Shown in pieces: positions 51,785 to 59,862 of a stretch of DNA of 64,000 bases. The stretch's first letter is position 1. Every line of letters begins with the position of its first letter. Location of the stretch: positions 1-64,000 of the forward strand of contig NZ_LWID01000001.1 in the NCBI RefSeq assembly GCF_029783845.1, in the 5' to 3' direction. The position numbers were made by a program, and so were the translations under genes. The DNA is from Volucribacter amazonae (GTDB lineage: Bacteria; Pseudomonadota; Gammaproteobacteria; Enterobacterales; Pasteurellaceae). Under the pieces are notes generated by a model that was not told the DNA's origin, made no database searches, and saw only the letters and a program-made list of their open reading frames with translations.

Positions 51785-52774
51785 TTATTTAAATTGTTTT
51801 AAAAAGCGTAAATCATTTTCAAAGAATGAACGCAGGTCTGTTACGTTGTAACGCAACATAGTTAAGCGTTCTACTCCCATACCTACCGCAAAACCTGAAT
51901 ATTCATTTGGATCAATGCCCACATTGCGTAGCACATTTGGATGCACCATACCACAACCTAAGACTTCCAACCATTTACCATTTTTCCCCATGACATCAAC
52001 TTCCGCAGAGGGTTCAGTAAAAGGGAAATAAGAAGGACGGAAACGCACTTGTAAATCTTCTTCAAAAAACGCACGCAAGAAATCATGTAACAAGCCTTTT
52101 AATTCGGCAAAGTTGGCGTGTTTATCCACAAATAACAACTCAATTTGATGAAACATTGGTGTATGGGTTTGATCATAATCATTACGATATACTCGCCCTG
52201 GCGCAATAATACGGATAGGCGGTTTTTTGTTTTCCATTGTACGAATTTGCACACCAGAAGTTTGGGTACGCAATAATAATTCAGGATTAAACCAAAAAGT
52301 ATCGTGATCCGCTCTTGCAGGGTGATGTTTTGGAATATTTAAGGCATCAAAGTTATAATAATCACTTTCAATTTCTGGGCCTGTTTCAACGGTAAAACCT
52401 AATTCAGAAAAGAATTTTACCACACGGCGAATTGTAATATTAACAGGGTGTAGCCCACCAATTTCCACCTTACGCCCCGGCAAACTAACATCAATTTTTT
52501 CTTGAGCAAGTTTGGCATCTAACTCCGCTTTTTCCCATTCCGCTTTCTTGGCATTCCATAATTCTTGCACTTTTTGCTTGGCTTCATTAATTTTCGCCCC
52601 CACTTTTGGACGCTCTTCTGCCGCCACATCACGCAAACCTTGCATTAAGGTAGTGAAATGCCCTTTTTTACCAAAAAACTCAACGCGAATTTCCTCTAAC
52701 GCCGCTAAATTTTTATCCGCAATGGATTCTATTGCCTTATGTGCTTTATCAACGATCTCTTTTAGGTTTTGCAT
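51785..52774 (-). CDS. pheS: Phenylalanine-tRNA ligase alpha subunit PheS
   Basis: 329 aa, the standard length (E. coli 327). An N-terminal coiled-coil is followed by the class-II catalytic core: motif 2 (RVYRNDYDQTHTPMFHQIE), FRPSYFPFTEPSAEVDV, GCGMVHPNVL, and motif 3 (GFAVGMGVERLTMLRY). Behind AGAGGACAGGT. Preceded by an attenuator with a phenylalanine-containing leader peptide. Confidence 0.97.
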   Translation of the reverse strand: MQNLKEIVDKAHKAIESIADKNLAALEEIRVEFFGKKGHFTTLMQGLRDVAAEERPKVGAKINEAKQKVQELWNAKKAEWEKAELDAKLAQEKIDVSLPGRKVEIGGLHPVNITIRRVVKFFSELGFTVETGPEIESDYYNFDALNIPKHHPARADHDTFWFNPELLLRTQTSGVQIRTMENKKPPIRIIAPGRVYRNDYDQTHTPMFHQIELLFVDKHANFAELKGLLHDFLRAFFEEDLQVRFRPSYFPFTEPSAEVDVMGKNGKWLEVLGCGMVHPNVLRNVGIDPNEYSGFAVGMGVERLTMLRYNVTDLRSFFENDLRFLKQFK

Positions 52775-52807
52775 ACCTGTCCTCTAAATAATAAATGATC
52801 TACGACA

Positions 52808-52834
52808 AGAAAAAAGCCTCCAAAATGGAGGCTT
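52808..52834 (-). terminator. Attenuator terminator of pheST
   Basis: On the minus strand AAGCCTCC-ATTTT-GGAGGCTT followed by T run. The upstream segment TTGAGGCAATC (after the leader peptide) contains GAGGC, which can pair with GCCTC of the terminator's left arm, giving the alternative antiterminator. Confidence 0.8.
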
Positions 52835-52881
52835 ACAGTTTGAATCTTTAGGTTAACAAACTGATTGCCTCAATGACTTTA

Positions 52882-52941
52882 TCAAGCCAAAAAGCCAAAA
52901 TATCTATTGCTAACCTTATCAAAAATTCCTGTTATATTCAT
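52882..52941 (-). CDS. pheST leader peptide
   Basis: 19 codons from ATG 52939-52941 to TGA 52882-52884. Phenylalanine is at positions 7, 15 and 17; the end reads RYFGFLA. It lies 50 bp upstream of the attenuator terminator. Ribosome stalling at the Phe codons under Phe-tRNA shortage would favour the antiterminator. Comparable in position to E. coli PheM but different in sequence. Confidence 0.65.
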   Translation of the reverse strand: MNITGIFDKVSNRYFGFLA

Positions 52942-52998
52942 AGTCTAGTTCAAGATTTTATAAAATTGCTTTAATGATAATACTAAATAATTAAAAAA

Positions 52999-53655
52999 TC
53001 ACGTTTTTTCTAACAAAGAAACTATTTGTTGTGCAACTTCTGCTTGTTGCCAATACTCCCCTTGTTGAGGTAAACAACTTACCGCTATCTGTTGTCCCAA
53101 ATAGTCAAACTCAAGTTTCAAAGCGTGCAAATAAGTGCGGTCTGTTTTGCTTTTATTTCCATATAAATGATCACCCAAAATAGGGCTACCTAAACTTTTC
53201 ATTGCCACTCTAATTTGATGAGTTTTGCCTGTTTGTGGTTTTAGCACAAATAAACGTAAACGAGGAACAATGCTTAGGCTATAAAAAGTGGTAATAGCGG
53301 GTTGCTCTCGGCTTCTCAATAATTTCCACGCCCCTGCTCTCGCTTTTTTCATATCACCAATAATGGTTCCCTGTTTTTTATGGGGTTTATGATCAGATAA
53401 TGCCAAATAGGTTTTATGAATACGGTGTTCTGCAAATAATCGAGAAAATTCCTTTGCAGCTTCAATATTTAAGGCGAGAATTAATAAGCCTGAGGTTACC
53501 TTATCCAAACGATGAACCAACCATAACTTTTCTTTTCCTAATTGACGAGCCAATAAAGTGGTCAGACCTGTTTCTTGATCATCTTTATGCACACTGATTG
53601 CACAAGGCTTATTAATTATAATAAAATCCTGATGAGAAAATACAATTTCAAACAT
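52999..53655 (-). CDS. RluA-family pseudouridine synthase (TIGR01621 type, HI0042-like)
   Basis: 218 aa from ATG 53655. Catalytic aspartate in WLVHRLDKVTSGLLIL at about residue 63; KTYLALSDHKPHKKQGTI and KPQTGKTHQIRVAMKSLGSP are family motifs. This small branch lacks an S4 domain; its RNA target is not known to me. The frame is open to 53721, but the chosen start fits the usual length of about 217. Divergent from cls, 45 bp apart. Confidence 0.85.
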   Translation of the reverse strand: MFEIVFSHQDFIIINKPCAISVHKDDQETGLTTLLARQLGKEKLWLVHRLDKVTSGLLILALNIEAAKEFSRLFAEHRIHKTYLALSDHKPHKKQGTIIGDMKKARAGAWKLLRSREQPAITTFYSLSIVPRLRLFVLKPQTGKTHQIRVAMKSLGSPILGDHLYGNKSKTDRTYLHALKLEFDYLGQQIAVSCLPQQGEYWQQAEVAQQIVSLLEKT

Positions 53656-53700
53656 TGAACCATTAATTTTATTTGTTGTAATACATTGGCTAAGCATAAT

Positions 53701-55176
53701 ATGAATATTTCCTTTGAGCAAATCTTTGATTACCTTGTTCCCTACATTATCCCTGTTATTATGTGGACATTAACCGTTACCATTACCTTTCGCCTAATTA
53801 CCAAAAAGCAATCGGTATCCGCTACCCTCTCTTGGTTAATGATCGTCTATCTTATTCCCATTGTTGGCATTTTGGCTTATTTAATCATCGGTGAAATTAA
53901 TTTAGGCAAAAGACGGGGAAATTCCTTTAAAAAGCTCCAGCCTAAATTTATGGCTTGGTTTGAACAATTTAAAACCTGCGGACATTTAATCAATACCAAC
54001 AATAATTTGCTATACAAGCCTATTTTTGAACTTGCTCAAAATCGCTTAGGTATTCCTTGTGTACTGGGTAATGAATTGCATATTTATGATACCCCTGAAT
54101 CTATTATGCAAAGCATAATCCAAGATATAAACCAAGCTCAAACCAGTATTAATATGACCTTTTATATTTGGTTTAATGGCGGTATGGTTGATGAAGTTAT
54201 GCAGGCGTTAGTCAAAGCACGCCAGCGTGGCGTTGCTATTCATATTTTACTTGATTCAGTGGGCAGTCGTGCTTTCTTTAAAAGCCCAAATTATCATTAT
54301 ATGCGACAACAAGGCATTGAAATTACCGAAGCATTACATGTGAGCTTATTACGGGTTTTCCTACGCCGTATTGATCTCAGACAACACCGCAAAATTATTG
54401 TGATCGATAATCAAATTGCTTACACAGGAAGTATGAATATGGTTGATCCAAGCTGTTTTAAACAAGACGCCCATGTGGGCAAATGGATCGATATTATGGT
54501 ACGCATTACAGGCCCTGTATCTTCTTTGCTTAATGCCCTGCATGCGTGGGATTGGGAAATTGAAAGCGAAAAAGCCCTGCCATTAATTCTCCCTGCTTGC
54601 CCTGCGATAACAAGCGATAATAGCCATTCTCACGCTGTACAACTGATCGCCTCGGGACCGAGTTTTCCTGATGATCTTATGGCACAATCCCTGTCCTTAG
54701 CCATTTTTTCCGCACGTAAAAGCATTACCATTACAACACCTTATTTTGTACCAAGCCATGGCATTGTTGAAGCGTTACGCATTGCTGCCCTACGAGGGGT
54801 TGAAGTGAATTTAATCATTCCAAAACGCAACGACTCGCTTATGGTAAAATGGGCAAGTCGCAGTTTTTTTGATGAATTATTATCCGTTGGAGTAAAAATT
54901 TACCAATTTGAAAAAGGCTTACTGCATACCAAAAGTATGCTAATTGATAACAAACTGGCATTAGTGGGTACAGTAAATATGGATATGCGTAGCTTTATGC
55001 TGAATTTTGAAGTAACCATGGTGGTTGAAGATAAAGGCTTTGCCAATGAAATTGCCGTATTACACGAAAATTATCTGCAAACGGCGTCCCTGCTTGATTA
55101 TCAGCAATGGAAAACCCGTTCTCTTTATTCACGCATTGTAGAAAAAATCTTTTTCTTATTTAGCCCATTGCTTTAA
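53701..55176 (+). CDS. cls: Cardiolipin synthase Cls
   Basis: Inner-membrane enzyme making cardiolipin from phosphatidylglycerol. 491 aa from ATG 53701. Two N-terminal helices (IIPVIMWTLTVTITF; LIPIVGILAYLIIGEI) are followed by two phospholipase-D HKD motifs: RQHRKIIVIDNQIAYTGSMN and LLHTKSMLIDNKLALVGTVN. Both active-site halves are intact. The ORF can be extended to a TTG at 53686. Confidence 0.93.
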   Translation: MNISFEQIFDYLVPYIIPVIMWTLTVTITFRLITKKQSVSATLSWLMIVYLIPIVGILAYLIIGEINLGKRRGNSFKKLQPKFMAWFEQFKTCGHLINTNNNLLYKPIFELAQNRLGIPCVLGNELHIYDTPESIMQSIIQDINQAQTSINMTFYIWFNGGMVDEVMQALVKARQRGVAIHILLDSVGSRAFFKSPNYHYMRQQGIEITEALHVSLLRVFLRRIDLRQHRKIIVIDNQIAYTGSMNMVDPSCFKQDAHVGKWIDIMVRITGPVSSLLNALHAWDWEIESEKALPLILPACPAITSDNSHSHAVQLIASGPSFPDDLMAQSLSLAIFSARKSITITTPYFVPSHGIVEALRIAALRGVEVNLIIPKRNDSLMVKWASRSFFDELLSVGVKIYQFEKGLLHTKSMLIDNKLALVGTVNMDMRSFMLNFEVTMVVEDKGFANEIAVLHENYLQTASLLDYQQWKTRSLYSRIVEKIFFLFSPLL

Positions 55177-55214
55177 ACGCTATGTTTCACTTAGCAACAG
55201 GAACAACAAAGGTT

Positions 55215-55856
55215 ATGACAAAAACATTAACGCTATATTTAGTTCGCCATGGACGCACTGAATGGAATGAACAAGGCCTATTACAAGGTGCAAAAAACTC
55301 CCCCCTTACACCTCAAGGCATAGAGGGAGCAAAACGCACAGGACAAAAGCTCAAACAAATTGATTTTGCGGCAGTTTATACTAGCCAGCTACAACGCACC
55401 ATTGATACCGCTCAATATATTTTAGCGGGCAAAAACAGCCCCATTATCCCCCTTGCTCAATTAAATGAACAGGACTTTGGTGCTTGGGAAGGACAAGCCA
55501 TTACAGAACTCAAACAAACCGAAAGCCAAGAATTTTACGCTATGCAACATCAACCAGAGGCTTATCAAGCCCTCAACGGCGGCGAAACCTACGCTCAATT
55601 AGCCCAACGTGTTGAACAAGCAATCCAACAAATTACCCAAAATCATCAACAAGGCAATATTCTTATTGTTTCCCATGGGCATACCCTACGCTTATTACTC
55701 GCCCTCATCAACAATATCCCTTGGCAACAACACCGCGGCCCAGAACTCAGTTTATCCCTCGCCAATACAGCTATTAGTATTGTTAAATACCAAGAAAACG
55801 AAAATAGCAGAAAATTTATTATTGAACAGCTTAATAATACGGAACATTTGCAATAG
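55215..55856 (+). CDS. Histidine phosphatase family protein (GpmB-like)
   Basis: 213 aa from ATG 55215 (AAAGGTT before it). Phosphoglycerate mutase-like fold: catalytic His in LYLVRHGRTEWNEQG, YTSQLQRTIDTAQYI, Glu in FGAWEG, and the second His in LIVSHGHTLRLLL. Members include GpmB, CobC and broad-specificity phosphatases; the substrate cannot be told from sequence. Starts 38 bp after cls. Confidence 0.88.
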   Translation: MTKTLTLYLVRHGRTEWNEQGLLQGAKNSPLTPQGIEGAKRTGQKLKQIDFAAVYTSQLQRTIDTAQYILAGKNSPIIPLAQLNEQDFGAWEGQAITELKQTESQEFYAMQHQPEAYQALNGGETYAQLAQRVEQAIQQITQNHQQGNILIVSHGHTLRLLLALINNIPWQQHRGPELSLSLANTAISIVKYQENENSRKFIIEQLNNTEHLQ

Positions 55857-55946
55857 GTTGAAGACATTTTGTTCTCTAGCCTAAAAGTGCGGTGGGTTTT
55901 TGAATTATTTTTTTGCTTTTCTTTTTCCGACTTCACAAATGTATTT

Positions 55947-56141
55947 CGCACATTCGTGCGACCTACTTTCTTTACTCGTGTAAAGAAAGTAGGCAAAGAA
56001 ATGCCCCCCTAGAAAAATTCTGATCCTGTGTTTCAACTTGAACCATTACGACACATTTCTGAACTCACCTTGCTCCGCAAGGCTCAAACAGCAGAAATGT
56101 GTCTATGGTTCTAAGTTTTACACAGGGAATTTTTAAGGGGG
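55947..56141. repeat. Three consecutive hairpins, ending in a 138-bp long inverted repeat
   Basis: First hairpin CGCAC-ATTC-GTGCG (55947-55960). Second, CCTACTTTCTTTAC-TCGT-GTAAAGAAAGTAGG with a perfect 14-bp stem (55962-55993). Third, an imperfect long inverted repeat 56004-56141: outer CCCCC/GGGGG and AAAAATTC/GAATTTTT, then CCTGTGT/ACACAGG, GAACCAT/ATGGTTC, ACACATTTCTG/CAGAAATGTGT, and a central CCTTGC-TCC-GCAAGG. It has no ORF. It fills the gap between gpmB and the immunity group and could be a dispersed repeat or a structured RNA. Confidence 0.7.
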
Positions 56142-56233
56142 AAAATCGGAAATATCTATATTTGGAGGAAAGTTTTTCTAAAACTGACCGCACTTTGAAT
56201 AAGTTCAACAGATAATTCCACTATAAGTAAAAA

Positions 56234-56665
56234 TTATTTTTTAGTTTTATTATTACGTTTAAGCCATTTTTGATATCTCACATCAATGACTTCACTTAGT
56301 TTATCATACTTACTCCATGTATTTGGTTCATCAAATATACTCTCATTTTCAAGATCACATAAATCCACATAATCCGTAAAATATTTCTCTTCATAATAAT
56401 ATTTAGAAAATAGATTTCCAAGTTCATTCATATCATCAGACGTTATTTTATTATCACAACAGGTAATTATAAAATCCACCCCTGTAATTTTTCTTTGTAA
56501 CAATAAATCTATTTCCTTAGGAAAGTTTTCTTTTAGCATATCACTAACAAGATCATTATTAACAATCCAAGCCATATAATACCCCATATGTGTCATAGCA
56601 CATCGACTATCAAGATATTCAGGAAAGTTTTCATTAATATGCCAATTTTGATCGTCATATTTCAT
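56234..56665 (-). CDS. DUF7832-type protein, probable immunity protein
   Basis: 143 aa behind AAAAGAGGTAACT. The opening KYDDQNWHINENFPEYL with AMTHMGYYMAWIVNNDLVSD matches a family of small proteins beginning KYDDxSWH...ThiGmflaW, found near polymorphic toxin genes. The rest is acidic with an aromatic-rich centre (FSKYYYEEKYFTDYVDL). No toxin gene adjoins. Assignment of an immunity role is by family association only. Confidence 0.6.
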   Translation of the reverse strand: MKYDDQNWHINENFPEYLDSRCAMTHMGYYMAWIVNNDLVSDMLKENFPKEIDLLLQRKITGVDFIITCCDNKITSDDMNELGNLFSKYYYEEKYFTDYVDLCDLENESIFDEPNTWSKYDKLSEVIDVRYQKWLKRNNKTKK

Positions 56666-56741
56666 AGTTACCTCTTTTATATAAAAATTTAATTATTCCC
56701 AAATTAAAGGACCTATTGTTGTATGAGAGAAAATGTACAAA

Positions 56742-57221
56742 TTAATCATCTTCCTCTGTAGGCAAATAATCTAAATTAGGTATAACTGGATTTAACTCAA
56801 ACTCTACTAGTCTATAAAAGAAATTGTTATCTAATTCATCTTCTGTACTTAAAGTAAAATTATTTAAGTAAAGAACAGGAATAAACTCTGACATTTCAAG
56901 ATCATAACCTGTTAGATAATAGAGACCATAATTCATATTTCTTTTATCTTCTATTCCTACTGTCCAATAGGCATTTTTTGCCATTTTTCTAAATACTTCT
57001 CCAAGATAGATCCAACAATTAGCAAAATCATTAATATTTTCTCTATTATTAATAATATTGTTTTTTCTAACGAAAACAGCAAGATCTTTTAAGCTTTCCT
57101 GAGAAAAATCTAATCTAAAGCCTTGATTTTCTGCTTTTTCTATTAATTCTTCTACCCAATCATCTATATGAAAAATAAATAGCTCCAGCTCTTCCAATGC
57201 TTCTTGTTTATTTATTGACAT
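56742..57221 (-). CDS. Hypothetical protein beside the inverted GAD copy
   Basis: 159 aa, acidic, no signal peptide or membrane segment. Segments: LELFIFHIDDWVEELIEKAE near the start, WIYLGEVFRKMAKNAYWTVG, YYLTGYDLEMSEFIPVLYLN, and an acidic end (PTEEDD). I do not recognise the family. It starts 19 bp after the GAD/DUF1851 copy 4 stop. The ribosome-site region (AAAGAGAAATATAT) is nearly the same as that ahead of tandem copies 2 and 3. AT-rich with AGA/ATA codons like its neighbours. An immunity protein is a reasonable guess, from context alone. Confidence 0.55.
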   Translation of the reverse strand: MSINKQEALEELELFIFHIDDWVEELIEKAENQGFRLDFSQESLKDLAVFVRKNNIINNRENINDFANCWIYLGEVFRKMAKNAYWTVGIEDKRNMNYGLYYLTGYDLEMSEFIPVLYLNNFTLSTEDELDNNFFYRLVEFELNPVIPNLDYLPTEEDD

Positions 57222-57240
57222 ATATATTTCTCTTTATCAA

Positions 57241-57870
57241 CTAATCATACAAATCAATAATTTTACCCACAGACTCACCAATAAGCATAATATAAGCTTT
57301 GGCATCTACAATTTTGATATTTTTGAATGCTTTACTCCCACCTAAACATAACGCAGGAACATAGCCATAACATTGTCCATATTCTAATTTAGGAAACTTA
57401 TCTTTTATCTTAAAATATAGACTTGCTTTATAATATTCTACAATCATTTCGTCTTCAGATAACACAAAGTCTATATCATCACTAAAAGAACTGCTAATAG
57501 GCCAATCATTTAGTGTCCTTATATTGAGAATTTTATCTCTATTTCCTTCATCAGGAGCAATTGTCCAATTATCGTTTCCTTCCCAAAATAGAATATCACC
57601 TAGTGCAGTAATGCCCCAGACGATAGTAGGTTCTAACAATTTATCCACATAGTCAAAAACAAAATCATATTCATCAGGATTAACAATTTGTAAAAAACCG
57701 TCTTCATAAACCCCAAAGCCCATATTTTCCCAAATCCAAAGTAATTCCTCTGGAAAGTAAGAATTACCTTGATACATATTGCGGTATTTTTCTATGGTTG
57801 CTTTATCGGCTAAACTATGTTTGATATACGAATTTTTATTGCGATCAATAAATTCTTGTATGGCTTGCAT
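57241..57870 (-). CDS. GAD-like/DUF1851 (Tdi1-type) immunity-like protein, inverted copy 4
   Basis: 209 aa behind AGGAGAGAACA, inverted relative to the three tandem copies 10 kb away. Its first residues differ (QAIQEFIDRNKNS instead of ETIKNFIERNKNS). From about residue 50 to 110 it is almost identical to tandem copy 3 at DNA level, for example through GAACCTACTATCGTCTGGGG. Its end (SKAFKNIKIVDAKAYIMLIG) matches copy 1 instead. The middle has its own sequence (LNIRTLNDWPISSSF). It therefore looks like a mosaic. Confidence 0.72.
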   Translation of the reverse strand: MQAIQEFIDRNKNSYIKHSLADKATIEKYRNMYQGNSYFPEELLWIWENMGFGVYEDGFLQIVNPDEYDFVFDYVDKLLEPTIVWGITALGDILFWEGNDNWTIAPDEGNRDKILNIRTLNDWPISSSFSDDIDFVLSEDEMIVEYYKASLYFKIKDKFPKLEYGQCYGYVPALCLGGSKAFKNIKIVDAKAYIMLIGESVGKIIDLYD

Positions 57871-57919
57871 TGTTCTCTCCTATCATGTTTTTTTATTTTC
57901 TACGCTATTTAATCATATC

Positions 57920-59854
57920 TTATTTCCCCAACCACTGCGCCAATCCACTCTGTCGTTTTACACGATTGCGTACGGCGGTTTTCCAGATATTTTCGTTGCT
58001 GAATACGCTAAATTGTTGCTTGGCTCGTGTAACAGCGGTATAAATAAGCTCTTTTGATAATAAAGGGGTAAATTTGGTGGGTAGAACCAATAACGTATGT
58101 TCAAACTCTGAGCCTTGTGATTTATGTACTGTCATCATAAAAGCAGGTTCGTGGCGTGGAATACGGCTGGTAATCACGCCTTTAAATTGGTTATTTCCCA
58201 TTTCAAACCAAACTTTGCCCTGTCCTCGTTCGTCAAGCAACGCCAAACCAATATCGCCGTTATATAATTCAACTTGGTTATCATTTTCTAACACCATAAT
58301 TGGCTTGCCAAGATACCAATCTCGTGTATAACGAAAATTCACTAATCTTTTTTGTTTTAAACGCAAGGCAATTTGTTGATTGAGGTTATCCACACCGTAA
58401 TCCCCTGACCGAAGTGCGGTCAAAAAACGGAATTTTTTAAATAAGGCAAAAATTTGTTGTAGCTGTTGTGAATTCACTTCCTCAACATTAATGCCTTGTA
58501 ATTGCTGTAAATATTGTTGGTAGCATTGCACCGCTTGTTCCACAATCAAGGCGATATTTTGTGCTACGTTATCCTGTAACAAAATAAAATGAATATCTTG
58601 ATATTGTGTAAATAAGCTCAGACTTAAATTATCTTGGCATTGATTGACCGCATTGGCTAAATGCCCTATACCTGAATATTGCTGAAAACGATAACTTTTG
58701 CGTAAACTACATAAATGATCGCCGATAGGATTTGCTTGTAAATCCTCTGCCACTTGTTGCCCTGTGGTTTGTAAAAGATATTGTGTTAAGGTTGGGCTAT
58801 ATCCTTGTTGTTCAACTTGGGTCAGAAATTGCCCTAATTCGCCTAAAATTGCCCCTGCCTCTACGGAAGAAAGCTGATCTTTATCGCCCAATAAAATCAA
58901 TTTTGCTTGAGCAGGCAAAGCGGATAACAATTTTTCCATCATAGCTAAATCCACCATAGAGGCTTCATCAACCACGAGGACATCAAGGGGCAAGGGATTG
59001 TTAGCATTAAAATAGCAACGATCATCAAAGGGACGTAATCGCAATAAGCGGTGTATGGTAGAGGCTTGTGTCTGAATAAGCTCAGCTAGCTGAGGGATAT
59101 TTTTCACTTCTCGCTCTAAGGTTTGTTGCAAAGATTCGCTTAATCGGCTAGCGGCTTTACCTGTAGGAGCAACTAATTTTATTCTTAGCAGGGGTAAATG
59201 TTGTTGCTGACGTAATAATTGTAACGTGGCTAATAAACGAAAAACGGTGGTAGTTTTGCCCGTTCCCGGTCCACCAGTGATTAAGCAAAAGGATTGTTTA
59301 ACTGCCGTTGCCACAGCAATTTGTTGCCAGTTAATTTCTTGCTCTGAGTGAGCAAAAAGCTGTTGTAAAATGGTCTTAACCGCCTGTGGATCTGGGTAAA
59401 AATTTTGTGAATTTTTGACCGCACTTTGTAGATAATTCGCCAATTTATATTCATCTTGCCAGACACGATAAAAATAAATCCGTCCAAATTGAAACACTAA
59501 AGGGGCGATATGTTGTTGTGGATTGGAACTAAAAGCAATATGCTCGGCTAATGCCCTTTGCCATTGTTCTGAGGGTAAATGATCGATTTTTTGCCAAATT
59601 TCTGCCAAATAATCTCGTTCCCCTTGCCGATAAGCTAAAGCAAAAAAATCCATATTTGGGTTGTTCTGCAAAGATAAACAAATATTGCCCTGTTGATAGC
59701 TATAACTGCATAATGCCGCCAATAAAATCGCTAAATTTTGAATGGGTTGAGCATAAGCATAAGGTTGCTGTTTATCGGCAATCATTTTGGCAAAATAATA
59801 ATCCGCCTTGCTAATTATTTGCTGTTGGGTTAATTGAGCTAAAAGGGATAACAT
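57920..59854 (-). CDS. recD: Exodeoxyribonuclease V alpha subunit RecD
   Basis: 5'-3' helicase of the RecBCD complex, which processes double-strand breaks. 644 aa. Walker A GGPGTGKTTTVFRLLA at about 195-210, Walker B-type VLVVDEASMVDLAMMEKLL, GDKDQLSSVEAG, and the C-terminal motif MMTVHKSQGSEFEHTLLVLP with YTAVTRAKQ. It starts 8 bp after recB. recC is not in this window, as in other Pasteurellaceae where recC lies apart. Confidence 0.94.
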   Translation of the reverse strand: MLSLLAQLTQQQIISKADYYFAKMIADKQQPYAYAQPIQNLAILLAALCSYSYQQGNICLSLQNNPNMDFFALAYRQGERDYLAEIWQKIDHLPSEQWQRALAEHIAFSSNPQQHIAPLVFQFGRIYFYRVWQDEYKLANYLQSAVKNSQNFYPDPQAVKTILQQLFAHSEQEINWQQIAVATAVKQSFCLITGGPGTGKTTTVFRLLATLQLLRQQQHLPLLRIKLVAPTGKAASRLSESLQQTLEREVKNIPQLAELIQTQASTIHRLLRLRPFDDRCYFNANNPLPLDVLVVDEASMVDLAMMEKLLSALPAQAKLILLGDKDQLSSVEAGAILGELGQFLTQVEQQGYSPTLTQYLLQTTGQQVAEDLQANPIGDHLCSLRKSYRFQQYSGIGHLANAVNQCQDNLSLSLFTQYQDIHFILLQDNVAQNIALIVEQAVQCYQQYLQQLQGINVEEVNSQQLQQIFALFKKFRFLTALRSGDYGVDNLNQQIALRLKQKRLVNFRYTRDWYLGKPIMVLENDNQVELYNGDIGLALLDERGQGKVWFEMGNNQFKGVITSRIPRHEPAFMMTVHKSQGSEFEHTLLVLPTKFTPLLSKELIYTAVTRAKQQFSVFSNENIWKTAVRNRVKRQSGLAQWLGK

Positions 59855-59862
59855 AGTTCTTC

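Noticed and set aside
55947..56141. Retron-type RNA
   Set aside because: Inverted repeats and a hairpin tip are suggestive, but no reverse transcriptase gene is present nearby.
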